Below are positions 7,965 through 17,370 of a DNA stretch of 64,000 bases, in pieces. Source of the stretch: CAVTPU01 sp963736695 (GTDB lineage Bacteria > Actinomycetota > Actinomycetes > Mycobacteriales > Micromonosporaceae); NCBI GenBank assembly GCA_963736695.1, contig CAVTPU010000004.1, positions 2,728,001 to 2,792,000 of the forward strand, given 5' to 3'. A program made the translations under genes and the position numbers. Each line of letters begins with the position of its first letter. Position 1 is the stretch's first letter. The notes beneath the pieces were generated by a model. That model ran no database searches, was not told where the DNA came from, and was given only the letters and a program-made list of their open reading frames with translations.

Positions 7965-9677
7965 TCACGATCCGGCGCTTGGCGACCCCGTCGGGGCCGG
8001 CGACGGGTTGGGGTCGACGTACTTGCCCACATACAACGTGATCGTGACAGCACTGGGATTGGCCAGGGTCTTGGCGTTGGGGTCCTGGTCGATCACTTTG
8101 CCATCGAGATCGGGCTTGTCGACCGTGCGTTCCTGCACGTCATATTTGAGAAAGCCAGCGGCCTTGAGTACGGCCGCGGCCGCGTCCTGGGTGTAGCCCT
8201 CGCCCGCGACCTTCGGAACAGGTTTGAGATTGCCCTTCGACACCTTCAGCGTGACTTCTTGGCCCTCCGCGACGTCGGCGTTGACCTTGGGAGTGCTCTC
8301 GACGACGGTCCCAACGGGTTTGTCACTGTCGACGGCGACCACAGTTATCCGCACACCGAGTGAGGTCAACCGATCTTCCGCAGCCGCTTGGGGCAGCCCC
8401 ACCACCGGCGGCATCTTGTTGATGCCCGGCCCGGCGCAGTATTTGTAGGTCACCTTCTCCCCAACCGGCAGCGAGGTTCCCGCCGGCGGTGTTTGTGAGG
8501 TTACTGTGTTGATCGTGCAGTCCGTGCCTGTCTTCGGCGTCGCCTCGCCGCCAAGCTCTTGAGCGGCTAGCAGTCGGTCGGCGACGTCTCTCGGCTGGTT
8601 GACCAGGTTCGGCACGGTGACCTTCTTCGGCTGCGCCGACACAATGATGCCAGCGACCAATGCCACGACGGCGAGCACGGCGAGGGCGGTCAATGCAGCG
8701 ATCGCCCAGCCGGAGGTTCGTCTGCGCTGCTGGTCGCCACCCCGCGCCGGAAGCGCGCGATATGCGCCCGTGCCGGCGCGCACGACCTGGGTCGGCGCCG
8801 CGTTATCGCGCAGCACCGGCTCGGCCAGCACCGGGCGACCCGCAGCGGCTCGCAGCACGTCGGAGCGCATCTCGGCGGCGCTTTGATAGCGGTTGACCGG
8901 GTTCTTCGAGAGCGCCTTCAACACGATCGCGTCGATCGCCGGCGAGACATCCTGATTGGTCTCGCTTGGGGCGTGCGGCTCTTCCCGCACGTGCTGATAG
9001 GCCACGCTCACCGGGCTGTCCCCGACAAACGGCGGCTGCCCGCAGAGGAGTTCATAAAGCACGCAGCCGGTCGCATAGACATCACTGCGAGCGTCGACCG
9101 CCTCGCCGCGCGCCTGCTCCGGCGAGAGGTATTGCGCGGTGCCGATCACTGCTGAGGTCTGCGTCATGGTCGACGCGCCGCTGGCGAGAGCCCGGGCGAT
9201 GCCGAAGTCCATCACCTTGACCTGGCCGGTCTGGGTGAGCATGACGTTGCCGGGTTTGATGTCTCGATGGATGATCGCGTGCCGATGGCTGAAGTCGAGC
9301 GCGCCGCTGATCTCCGCAGTGATCTCCAACGCCCGGCGAGACGCTAACCGACCCTCGCTGGCGAGCACCTCTTTGAGAGTGCGGCCGTTGACGAACTCCA
9401 TGACGATGTAGGGCAACGACTCCCCGGCGGGGCCGCGCTCCTCGCCGGTGTCGTAGACCGCGACGATCGCGGGGTGGTTGAGCGAGGCCGCGTTGTGTGC
9501 CTCGCGACGAAAGCGCAGTTGGAATGTCTCGTCTCGTGCGAGATCCGTTCGGAGCATCTTGATCGCAACATCACGGCCGAGGCGCAGGTCGCGGCCACGG
9601 TGTACCTCCGCCATGCCGCCATACCCCAGCAGCTCGCCGACCTGATACCTCCCTCCGAGGAGGCGGGCCTGCGTCAT
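7965..9677 (-). CDS. pknB: Ser/Thr protein kinase PknB with PASTA domains
   Basis: This 570-residue protein has an N-terminal Hanks-type kinase domain: GYGGMAEVHRG loop, VAIKML lysine, HRDIKPGNVML catalytic loop and DFGIARA activation segment. One transmembrane helix follows (about residues 330-352), then three extracellular PASTA repeats beginning at VTVPNLVNQP. PASTA domains bind muropeptides or lipid II. The kinase phosphorylates cell-wall and division proteins and the FHA proteins encoded in this cluster. Its start overlaps the stop of the upstream kinase gene (ATGA), so the two are co-translated. Confidence 0.97.
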   Translation of the reverse strand: MTQARLLGGRYQVGELLGYGGMAEVHRGRDLRLGRDVAIKMLRTDLARDETFQLRFRREAHNAASLNHPAIVAVYDTGEERGPAGESLPYIVMEFVNGRTLKEVLASEGRLASRRALEITAEISGALDFSHRHAIIHRDIKPGNVMLTQTGQVKVMDFGIARALASGASTMTQTSAVIGTAQYLSPEQARGEAVDARSDVYATGCVLYELLCGQPPFVGDSPVSVAYQHVREEPHAPSETNQDVSPAIDAIVLKALSKNPVNRYQSAAEMRSDVLRAAAGRPVLAEPVLRDNAAPTQVVRAGTGAYRALPARGGDQQRRRTSGWAIAALTALAVLAVVALVAGIIVSAQPKKVTVPNLVNQPRDVADRLLAAQELGGEATPKTGTDCTINTVTSQTPPAGTSLPVGEKVTYKYCAGPGINKMPPVVGLPQAAAEDRLTSLGVRITVVAVDSDKPVGTVVESTPKVNADVAEGQEVTLKVSKGNLKPVPKVAGEGYTQDAAAAVLKAAGFLKYDVQERTVDKPDLDGKVIDQDPNAKTLANPSAVTITLYVGKYVDPNPSPAPTGSPSAGS

Positions 9678-10888
9678 CGTTGGTCGCCCTTCACGTTCAT
9701 AGTGTCGCCGACGGGTGTGTCATGAAGCGCCGCCGCGACGACGGATTCCCCAGGCTGGTCGACTCCGGGAGGTCCGGCGGCCTTTGTGAAAACTGAAATG
9801 CTGGCGCCGATGCAGATCGCCACGACCACAATCGCGACGATGACTGCGAGAATCAACCCCGTGCTGCCATGCCGGGGAGCCGGCGGTGGTGGCGGGATCG
9901 GCATAGGCATGGCCGCGCCCCGTAGGGGGCTGATCGGCCGACCGGACGGGGTCGGTGTCGGGGTGGCCGGTCCATGACCGATCGGCAGGTTGGGCGATCG
10001 CGGGCCGGCCGGCCATGCCGGCGGGTTCGCGGCCGGTGACCCGCTCGGCCAACCGCTGGCTGCGGTCGTCAGCTCGCCGGCAGCTCGCCGGGCAACGGCC
10101 GAGAAGGTCTGCGCTGTCGGCCAACGAGCCGCCGGGTCCTTCGCGATCGCACGTTCGACGATTGACCGCACCATGGGTGGAATGTCTCCCGGCAGCGGTG
10201 GGGGAATCTCCCGCACGTGCCGCATGGCGATCTCCAACGGATTGCCGCCCTCGAATGGGCGTCGACCAGCGAGGCACTGATAAGCCACGACCCCTAGGGC
10301 GTAAATGTCCGACAGTGGTGATGCCTGCTCACCCATGGCTTGTTCCGGCGAGATATAGGACGCGGTGCCGAGCACCGACCCGGCCGCTGTCAGCTGTGCC
10401 GCGCCCGCCGACCGGGCGATCCCGAAGTCGGTGAGAATCAGCGACCCATTCGGTCGCACCAGCAGGTTTCCCGGCTTAACGTCTCGATGCACGATGCCTT
10501 TTTGATGTGCCGCGTGGAGGGCGTCGGCGGCCTGTGCCACCAATGCCATCGTCCGAGCCGCAGTGAGCCGACCGACCCGGGACAGGGTGCGGGACAGCGC
10601 GTCGCCCTCGACGTATTCCATCACCAGATAGGCGCCGATGAAGTTGTCGCTTCCATAGTCATAGATGTCCACAACGCTCGGGTGGTTGATCGTCGCCATG
10701 GTGCGTGCCTCAGCGCGAAACCGCTCGGCGAAGCCTGGCTCATCCAGCAGCGAGGGAAGGAGGATCTTCACCGCCACGGTCCGACCGAGCACGTCATCGA
10801 CGCAGCGCCAGACGTCACCCATGCCTCCGCTGGCGATGCGTTCTTCCGTGCGGTAGCGCCCACCCAGCACCTTGCCGGGGCTGATCAT
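9674..10888 (-). CDS. pknA: Ser/Thr protein kinase PknA
   Basis: This 404-residue protein carries a kinase domain (ASGGMGDVWRC, VAVKILL, HRDVKPGNLLV, DFGIARSAG). A long Pro/Ser/Gly-rich linker follows, then a transmembrane helix near residues 345-368 and a short outer tail with no sensor domain. This is the PknA layout: no PASTA repeats, directly upstream of PknB. In actinobacteria it regulates cell shape and division. It overlaps pknB by 4 nt and follows pbpA by 22 nt in the same transcription direction. Confidence 0.95.
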   Translation of the reverse strand: MISPGKVLGGRYRTEERIASGGMGDVWRCVDDVLGRTVAVKILLPSLLDEPGFAERFRAEARTMATINHPSVVDIYDYGSDNFIGAYLVMEYVEGDALSRTLSRVGRLTAARTMALVAQAADALHAAHQKGIVHRDVKPGNLLVRPNGSLILTDFGIARSAGAAQLTAAGSVLGTASYISPEQAMGEQASPLSDIYALGVVAYQCLAGRRPFEGGNPLEIAMRHVREIPPPLPGDIPPMVRSIVERAIAKDPAARWPTAQTFSAVARRAAGELTTAASGWPSGSPAANPPAWPAGPRSPNLPIGHGPATPTPTPSGRPISPLRGAAMPMPIPPPPPAPRHGSTGLILAVIVAIVVVAICIGASISVFTKAAGPPGVDQPGESVVAAALHDTPVGDTMNVKGDQR

Positions 10889-10910
10889 CGCAACCTCGCT
10901 CGTCGTGGCG

Positions 10911-12410
10911 TCACTTCAGTCCTTTGGCCTTGATCGCCGCTTGCATCACCGCACCCGCGATTCGGGTCGCCTCCGTGCTTCCTCCATCGCCGGCGTTCTG
11001 CAAAAGCACCGCGACCGCGACCACGGGTTTGCCCCCCTTCATCGCATATCCGATGAACCAGCCGTGGTCTGGCGCGTCCCCGTTCTGCGCGGTTCCGGTC
11101 TTGCCCCCCACCTGAAATCCACTGACCTGCGCCTTCGTTCCCGTCCCCCGCGTGACGACCCCCTCCATCATCTCCCGCAGCTGGGCCGCGACTGCAGGCG
11201 ACACCGATTGACGAAGCACCTGCGGATCTGCCCTAAATGCCGGAGTGAGATCCGGTCGTTGCAGCGTGTCGACGAGATAGGGGCGCATCTGCACCCCGTC
11301 GTTGGCAATGGCAGCGGCGATCATAGCCCCTTGCAGAGGGGTCATCCTCACCTCACGCTGACCGATACTCGACTGCGCCAGAGCGGGGCGGTCGACTCGA
11401 CCATCGGGGTTCTGCATCGTGCCGGTGTGACTTGGCACGACACGCATGATGTTGTCGGAGTCTTGGTCGAAGAGAGGCGCCGTCTCGAAGCCGAATGCCC
11501 GCGCCGTCTCCTGGAGTCCATCAGACCCGATGCGGGTGACCGCGAGATGAGCGAAGGCGGTGTTGCATGAGACGCGCAGCGAGTCGGCGAGTGTGATGTC
11601 TGTCGGGCAGACGACCCCAGGCGCGTTGCGGATCGGCGTCGAGGTCTCCGGGGCCGTGTAGCTCGTTCCACCGGTGAGGACGCTATCCGGGCTCAGTCCG
11701 GCGTTAAGCGCCGCAGCGCTGGTGATCACCTTGAACGTCGAGCCAGGAGGAAAAGTCTCGGACAGTGCCCGGTTGCTCAACGGCGACGCCGGATCTTTCG
11801 CCAACTTGTCATAGGCCTCGAAGGCCGTCGCGGAGTCGTGACTCGCCAGCGGATTGGCGTCGAAACTTGGGGTGGAGACCAAGCCCATAATCGCGCCGGT
11901 TGCTGGGTCGAGCGCGACAACCGCACCGGTCTTGGTGCCGGTCGAGTTTTCCTTCAGCGCGGCATAGGCCGCGTCCTGCACTTGCCGACGCACGGTCAAC
12001 ACGACATTGCCGCCGGGCGATTTCTTGCCGGTCAACATCTCCAACACTCGGTCGCCCGCGAAGGCATCGGCGAAACCGGACAGGAACCCGTTCTGCCATC
12101 GCTCGACATCGACCGCAGCGAGATCAACGGGCCGATATCCGACGACATGACTGTAGGCCGGACCGCCCGGATAGCGCCGCTGATAGGTCAGCGTGTTCTT
12201 TGTCGCGACACTGTCGGCGACTGCGGCACCATCGACGACGATCTGGCCCCTGGCTCGCTCGTATTCTTGTTGCTGAACGCGGATCCGGTTGTTCTCTTCA
12301 TCGGTTCGATAGTCGTCGGCCTTCACGACTTGGACCCAGTTGAGATTGATGAAGAGCATCGCGAAGAGGATGGAGATCACAATCCCCGCCTTGCGCAAGG
12401 GGGCGTTCAC
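10911..12410 (-). CDS. pbpA: penicillin-binding protein PbpA (class B transpeptidase)
   Basis: This 499-residue class B PBP has an N-terminal signal anchor (about residues 8-27) and a transpeptidase domain. Its three active-site motifs are readable: S224TFK (PPGSTFK), S281CN and K437TG (GGKTGTAQ). It cross-links peptidoglycan in the periplasmic space, working with the RodA glycan polymerase encoded just upstream, whose stop overlaps its start. Phosphorylation control by PknA/PknB is plausible from context. Confidence 0.96.
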   Translation of the reverse strand: MNAPLRKAGIVISILFAMLFINLNWVQVVKADDYRTDEENNRIRVQQQEYERARGQIVVDGAAVADSVATKNTLTYQRRYPGGPAYSHVVGYRPVDLAAVDVERWQNGFLSGFADAFAGDRVLEMLTGKKSPGGNVVLTVRRQVQDAAYAALKENSTGTKTGAVVALDPATGAIMGLVSTPSFDANPLASHDSATAFEAYDKLAKDPASPLSNRALSETFPPGSTFKVITSAAALNAGLSPDSVLTGGTSYTAPETSTPIRNAPGVVCPTDITLADSLRVSCNTAFAHLAVTRIGSDGLQETARAFGFETAPLFDQDSDNIMRVVPSHTGTMQNPDGRVDRPALAQSSIGQREVRMTPLQGAMIAAAIANDGVQMRPYLVDTLQRPDLTPAFRADPQVLRQSVSPAVAAQLREMMEGVVTRGTGTKAQVSGFQVGGKTGTAQNGDAPDHGWFIGYAMKGGKPVVAVAVLLQNAGDGGSTEATRIAGAVMQAAIKAKGLK

Positions 12411-13939
12411 GAGATGACCTCCGTAGGCGTTTCTGATGACGGCGAGATAGGCGCGGGCGGCGCCTGCGCCGCCATCGGTGCGGGCGCAGGAATGACCAAC
12501 CCGCCGATCGGGCTGGGGCTCGCCGGCCGGCGAGCCGCGTCGGAGATGCGCAGCAGCAGCGCCAGCAACAAATAGTTGGCCATGAGGGAGGATCCACCGG
12601 CGGAGAGGAACGGTGTCGTCTGCCCGGTAAGCGGGATGAGCCCACTCACGCCACCGATAATGACGAACACCTGCAAGCCGAGAGTGAAGGCGAGTCCACC
12701 GGCGAGGAGCTTGCCGAACGAGTCACGCACAGTGACGGCCGCCCGCAGACCGCGTTCAATGATCAACAGGTACGTGATCAGGAGCGCGGTGAGTCCGAAC
12801 AGCCCCATCTCCTCACCGATTCCCGCGAAGATGAAGTCGTTGTGCACCTCGGGCAGCACATAACGGTCGGCCCCCTCGAGATAGGGCAGACCGTTGCCGG
12901 GACCGGCTCCGAAGAGGCCACCTGTGCCGAGGCCGAGCAACGACTGCACCAGTTGATAGCCCTTGCCTCCAGCGTCGGCGAACGGGTCGAGCCACACATC
13001 GACGCGGCCCTTGAAGGCGATGAACGGGCCGCCAATCGTGGCGCCGAGCGACCAGGCGACTGTCGCGCCGCCGAAGAAGAGCAGCAGACCGATGATGAGC
13101 CAACTCGACCGTTCGGTCGCGATGTAGAGCGTCACCACGAACATGCCGAAATACATCAACGAGGTGCCGAGGTCCTTTTCGAAGACGAGCACCATGAGGC
13201 TCAGCAGCCAGACCACGAGAACCGGACCAAGGTCCCGACCCCGAGGAAAGTCGATGCCGAGAAATCGCCGGCTCGCAAGGGAGAGCACCTCCCGCTTGCG
13301 GACCAGGTAGTAGGCGAAGAACGACAACAGCGCCAGTTTCGCGAACTCGCCAGGTTGGATCGAGAATCCGCCGACGAGAATCCACAGCTTCGCCCCGTTG
13401 ATGACGGAGAACCGTGCGGGCAGGAGCGCCGGCAGGAGCACCAGGACGATGCCGACCAGCCCCAACGTATAGGCGTAACGCGACAGGGCTCGGTGGTCTC
13501 GGACGATCATCAATAACGCGACCGCTCCGAAGGCCGCCGCCGCCGTCCACTCGATCTGGCGCATGGCGATGCCGGTGAACGGGGTCAGATCAGCCCGCAA
13601 CGCCGACGGGACCGCGCCGAGATCGAGGCGGCGGAGAAATGCCACACCGATCCCATTGATCAACGCGACGGCCGGCAACAGGATCGGGTCGGCATAGGGC
13701 GCGAGGATCCGGATCGCAACGTGAACGGCGAAGAAGACGCCGAAGAGGATCGCGACGGGAACCCACACGTCGGCGCTGATCACGCCGAGGAGCCCTGTCT
13801 CGACTGCGGCGGAATAGACGCCGACCACGAGCATGGCGAAGATGAGCAGAGCGAGCTCGGTGTTGCGCCGAGTCGTCCCGGATTCATCAACGCCGGCGGC
13901 CGAGCCGGACAGAGGCGCCACAGCGGCGGGGGCAGTCAC
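12407..13939 (-). CDS. rodA: SEDS peptidoglycan polymerase RodA/FtsW
   Basis: This 510-residue protein has about 10-12 transmembrane helices. SEDS-family motifs include SIQPGEFAKLALLSFFAYYL, FEKDLGTSLMYFG, EVHNDFIFAGIGEE and LPLTGQTTPFLSAGGSS (here IPLTGQTTPF). SEDS proteins polymerise lipid II into glycan strands with a class B PBP partner, here PbpA. The C-terminus is a Pro/Ala-rich cytoplasmic tail. The GTG start lies 15 nt after the phosphatase stop, and the 3' end overlaps pbpA by 4 nt. Confidence 0.96.
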   Translation of the reverse strand: MTAPAAVAPLSGSAAGVDESGTTRRNTELALLIFAMLVVGVYSAAVETGLLGVISADVWVPVAILFGVFFAVHVAIRILAPYADPILLPAVALINGIGVAFLRRLDLGAVPSALRADLTPFTGIAMRQIEWTAAAAFGAVALLMIVRDHRALSRYAYTLGLVGIVLVLLPALLPARFSVINGAKLWILVGGFSIQPGEFAKLALLSFFAYYLVRKREVLSLASRRFLGIDFPRGRDLGPVLVVWLLSLMVLVFEKDLGTSLMYFGMFVVTLYIATERSSWLIIGLLLFFGGATVAWSLGATIGGPFIAFKGRVDVWLDPFADAGGKGYQLVQSLLGLGTGGLFGAGPGNGLPYLEGADRYVLPEVHNDFIFAGIGEEMGLFGLTALLITYLLIIERGLRAAVTVRDSFGKLLAGGLAFTLGLQVFVIIGGVSGLIPLTGQTTPFLSAGGSSLMANYLLLALLLRISDAARRPASPSPIGGLVIPAPAPMAAQAPPAPISPSSETPTEVIS

Positions 13940-13954
13940 AGACGGTCCTCCAGC

Positions 13955-15366
13955 TCAGCGGGTCACCGGACGACAATCCGGCGGGCCAGATGGGAGCGTC
14001 AGGTCAGGGATCGCGGTCGGGGTGGCAGACGGCCGCGCCCCAGTCGGCGGCACGGATGGCACCACGTGGGGAGAAGGCGCGGGTTGGGCGGTCGCCTGCG
14101 GACTCGGTGTTGCGGTGGTCGGCACCGAGCAGAACGGCAGAAGATTCTTGCTCTGCGGGTCAAGCAAATCGTTCAGTTGTTGCCGCGCTTCCTCCTGGTT
14201 GGGCGCCGGGATTCCTTCCCGGACCTTCTGCTGCGCCACCGGAGTGAGTTCATCGATCGTCGCCGCGCTCAGGGTGTCCACTTCGGACAATTTAACCCCG
14301 GCGATTTCTCCGGGTATTCCCTGGAAAACCGCGATCTTCCCGTCCCCGGTAACTCCGACATAGTATCGCGACTGTGTATAACTCCAGCCAAACCACATGC
14401 CGGTGCCGAGCAGCGCGGTGAGGACGGTGAGGACCAGCGCCGTACGCAACGGGTGTCGCCGCGGCCGGTTTGTCGCCCTAGCCGCGGCCGTCACCTCTGG
14501 CGGCAGCCGGTCTGGGGTGGCCGCAGCGTCTTGGGCCTGCGCGAGCGCCGACGCCCGAGCCGCAGGAGTGGACGCGTCCGCCGAGCTCTGCATGCCTCGG
14601 TCGTTGGCGGCGGCCCCGCCGACCACCGGAGACTCCTCGATGATGTCCTCGTCGGTCACGTCGGCGACGATCACCGTGATGTTGTCCGGTCCACCACCCC
14701 GCAGCGCGAGCTGCACCAGTCGCTCGGCGCATTGGCTGAGATCGGCATATTCGCGCAGGGTCTCGGCGATGGTCTCGTCGGAGACGACACCGGAGAGTCC
14801 GTCGCTGCAGATGAGATAGCGATCGCCGGCCACAGCCTGGCGAACGGAGTACTCCGGCTCGACGTCTCGTCCGTCGAGGGCGCGCGTGAGCAGCGACTTC
14901 TGCGGGTGGGTGTTCGCCTCCTCGGCGGTGATGCGCCCCTCGTCGACGAGCAGCTGGACATAGGTGTCGTCGCGCGGTGACCTGCCCGAACTCACCCCCA
15001 CGCTGCAGGTAGGCCCGCGAGTCACCGATGTGGACCATGCCGAACCTGTTGCCGCCGAAGAGCATGGCGGTCAGCGTCGTGCCCATGCCCTCCATCGCCG
15101 GATTCGCCTCGACGGTGTCGCGAAGCTGTTGGTTGGCGTTCTCGACGGCAAGTCGGAGCGGCGTCGACGGGCGCGTCGCCCGGCACGTCGTCGTCGAGGG
15201 GTGCCATCGCGGCGATGACGATGTTGCTCGCGACGTCACCGGCGGCCATGCCGCCCATGCCGTCGGCGACGGCGAGCAACCGCGGCCCGGCGTAGACGGA
15301 GTCCTGGTTGACCGACCGGATCAGACCGCGGTCGCTGCGGGCGGCATAGCGCAGGGTGAGTGTCAT
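13955..15366 (-). CDS. pstP: PP2C-family Ser/Thr phosphatase PstP, two apparent frameshifts
   Basis: A PP2C domain can be read across three frames: SDRGLIRSVNQDSVYAG and VADGMGGMAAGD at the N-terminus, MVHIGDSRAYL in the middle, and SDGLSGVVSDE and GGPDNITVIVAD at the end. These metal-binding motifs are intact. A transmembrane helix (LVLTVLTALLGTGMWFGW) and a Pro/Thr-rich outer tail follow. It dephosphorylates PknA/PknB targets. Single extra bases near 15161 and 14974 break the frame; removing each restores perfect family sequence, so error is likelier than a pseudogene. The ATG at 15366 overlaps the fhaB stop. Confidence 0.9.
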
Positions 15367-15842
15367 GGCCTCAGCTCAAGTGACGTGCGGCCGATCCGGA
15401 TCGGCACGCCGAGGGGGACGGGAGTCGGTGCGGTGACCTTGGTCCGGTCGAGATATGTGCCGTTGGTCGAGCCGAGGTCCTCGACAAACCATTGACCGTT
15501 GCGAGGCACAAGCCGCGCGTGGCGAGCGGAAGCGTAGTCGTCGGTGATGACCAGTGTCGAGTCCTCCGCCCGACCAATCGTGATGGCGGCCTCGCTGAGA
15601 GTGAGCCGGGTGCCGGCGAGTGCCCCCTCGGTGACGACCAGGTTGTGGGCGGCTCGGCCCCGCTTCACCTTCGCCGGGCGCCCTCCCGTCACGATGCCGA
15701 CGCCTCGCGGCGCGGCGACCAGCGGACTGGACCGCGCACCGACGAAGAGGTCTCGACGAATGACACCGACCACAGTGAACACGAAGATCCACAGCAGGAC
15801 AAGGAAGCCGTACCGGGCGACGGTGATGACGAACTCAGGCAA
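15363..15842 (-). CDS. fhaB: FHA-domain protein FhaB (FipA)
   Basis: This 159-residue protein has an N-terminal transmembrane helix (about 4-26, ITVARYGFLVLLWIFVFTVV) and a C-terminal FHA domain with IGRAEDSTLVI, SARHARLV and DLGSTNGTYLD, the phosphothreonine-binding signatures. FHA proteins of this locus read PknA/PknB phosphorylation and link it to division and wall growth. The frame begins with a TTG codon at 15842, five bases after the fhaA stop. No ATG or GTG is available at the expected N-terminus. It overlaps pstP by 4 nt. Confidence 0.92.
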   Translation of the reverse strand: MPEFVITVARYGFLVLLWIFVFTVVGVIRRDLFVGARSSPLVAAPRGVGIVTGGRPAKVKRGRAAHNLVVTEGALAGTRLTLSEAAITIGRAEDSTLVITDDYASARHARLVPRNGQWFVEDLGSTNGTYLDRTKVTAPTPVPLGVPIRIGRTSLELRP

Positions 15843-15847
15843 CGTCG

Positions 15848-16616
15848 TTAGCCGTCCACGCGAAAGGTCAGGGTGGTGGTGCCCAGCTGGATGATGTCTC
15901 CAGGATTGAGCGCGACCGCCGAGACCCGCTGGCCGTTGACCGATGTCCCGTTGGTCGACCCCAGATCGGTGAGCACGATCTGCCCGCCGTCGAAGTCGAT
16001 GCCGGGCGTGGCGTCGGGAGATGCCCACATCAGGCAACCGAAGGTTGGCCTGGTCGCCTCGGCCGATCACCGTCGAACCGACCGAAAGCGGATAGGTCCG
16101 ACCGTCGTTGGAGATGAGCCGGGCGTTGCGGATCGGACCGCCGAACCCCATGCCGGGCGCGCCGGGATAGCCGGCGGGCTGACCATAGGGCGCATAGCCT
16201 TGCGGCGCGTCATAACCTGCGGGTGGCGGGGCCGGCACGTCACCACCGGTGTAGACCTCGGCCGTGACCCGGAACATGCCGGTGTCGAGCCCCTCACCCC
16301 GTTCGATCTCGACGATGACGTCGCCGTAGACCGTCCAGCCCTGCTCGCCGATGAACTCGGCCTGCGACTGGGCGAGCTCCTGCGCCAGGGCGGCCGCGTA
16401 CGGCGCGAGGCGCCTATGGTCGTATGGCGAGAGATCGATCACGTAACGGTTCGGCACCAGCGTGCGCCCGCCGGCCAGAATCGCCTTGTGCGCCTCGGCC
16501 TCCCGTTGCATGGCGTTGAGGATCTCCACCGGGTGGACGACCCCCTTGAACACCTTGGCGAAGGCCCCCTCCACGAGGCCTTCGAGACGCTTCTCAAAGC
16601 GTTGCAGCACGCTCAC
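15848..16616 (-). CDS. fhaA: DUF3662/FHA-domain protein FhaA, one apparent frameshift
   Basis: The N-terminal DUF3662 domain begins VSVLQRFEKRLEGLVEGAF, a Gly/Pro/Tyr-rich linker follows (PPPAGYDAPQGYAPYG), and a C-terminal FHA domain carries VIGRGDQANLRLPD, SRRHAR and DLGSTNGTSVNG. A single extra base near 16003 (GCCCGGCATC, where the family needs GCCCGCATC) shifts the frame inside the FHA domain; as read, the frame would run on into fhaB. GTG 16616 is preferred over ATG 16631 because GGAAGGG lies eight bases before it. FhaA recruits PknB-phosphorylated partners such as MviN in related bacteria. Confidence 0.9.
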
Positions 16617-16891
16617 AGCAAGCCCTTCCATTGTGCGACTCTGCCAGGCACCCTCGCCGACTCGCGGTTGGTGTGTTCACAGGTCCTCCGTGGTTTGGCG
16701 AGGAATTGATGGTATCCGGCGGGTGCACCAGACGTCCGCGTACCGAACGGGCGGGGGCATGTTACTCTTCCCAGGCGCTTTACGCGGTGCTGGTGAGCCT
16801 GGCGGTATCTGGCTCGCCTCCCAGCCGAACCACGGTCTATCCTGGTCCACGCTGCGAGGTCGGGCAATGCCAGACGGCCATCGCTTCGCAA

Positions 16892-16974
16892 GGGGGAGTG
16901 GCGGAATGGCAGACGCGCACGGTTCAGGTCCGTGTGCCCGAAAGGGTGTGAGGGTTCAACTCCCTCCTTCCCCA
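16892..16974 (+). tRNA. tRNA-Leu (CAG)
   Basis: This 83-nt cloverleaf has an acceptor GGGGGAG paired with CTTCCCC (one G-U) and discriminator A at 16974. The anticodon stem is CACGG/CCGTG with CAG at 16925-16927. A long variable arm is typical of tRNA-Leu. The T arm is GAGGG-TTCAACT-CCCTC. CCA is not encoded. It is divergent from the fhaA operon. Confidence 0.97.
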
Positions 16975-16983
16975 CCCAAATCG

Positions 16984-17020
16984 GCCCCGCTCGTCAGTGA
17001 CGAGCGGGGCTATTTTCTTT
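16984..17020 (+). terminator. rho-independent terminator of tRNA-Leu
   Basis: A perfect 12-bp stem (GCCCCGCTCGTC / GACGAGCGGGGC, loop AGT) ends at 17010 and is followed by TATTTTCTTTTT. It lies ten bases after the tRNA-Leu discriminator. Confidence 0.93.
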
Positions 17021-17149
17021 TTCCCTACTCTCTCCTGTCGGTCATGCGGTTTCGATGACGACATGCCGGGAAAACCCCCCAACGAATTGACGATCACCCA
17101 AAACGGTCGTGGACCTTTTGTTACCAAATTCCGACGGAGAGTCACATCC

Positions 17150-17243
17150 CTACGTGACGTAGTCGATCAGCAACAGGCTGCCCATTCTTCGATGTGAGGA
17201 AATCTTCGTTTCTCGACCGACACGCCGACAGCAAACTACGTAG
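17150..17243. promoter_or_regulatory. paired CTACGT palindromes upstream of DUF2637 gene
   Basis: CTACGTGACGTAG (17150-17162) is an inverted repeat, and CTACGTAG (17236-17243) is an 8-bp palindrome. Both lie in the 360-nt gap between the tRNA-Leu terminator and the DUF2637 gene, which otherwise shows no coding potential. They resemble operator half-sites, but the binding protein is unknown. Confidence 0.4.
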
Positions 17244-17370
17244 CTGTCATTATGACCGCTGAAGATAGAGGCCGGCTGGTGTGTCATCGGACCATGATCT
17301 TGCGGATAGCCGGCGAACCACCGCGACAACGCACCGCCGTCGCGGCACCGAACCTGACAAAGGAGATTCC

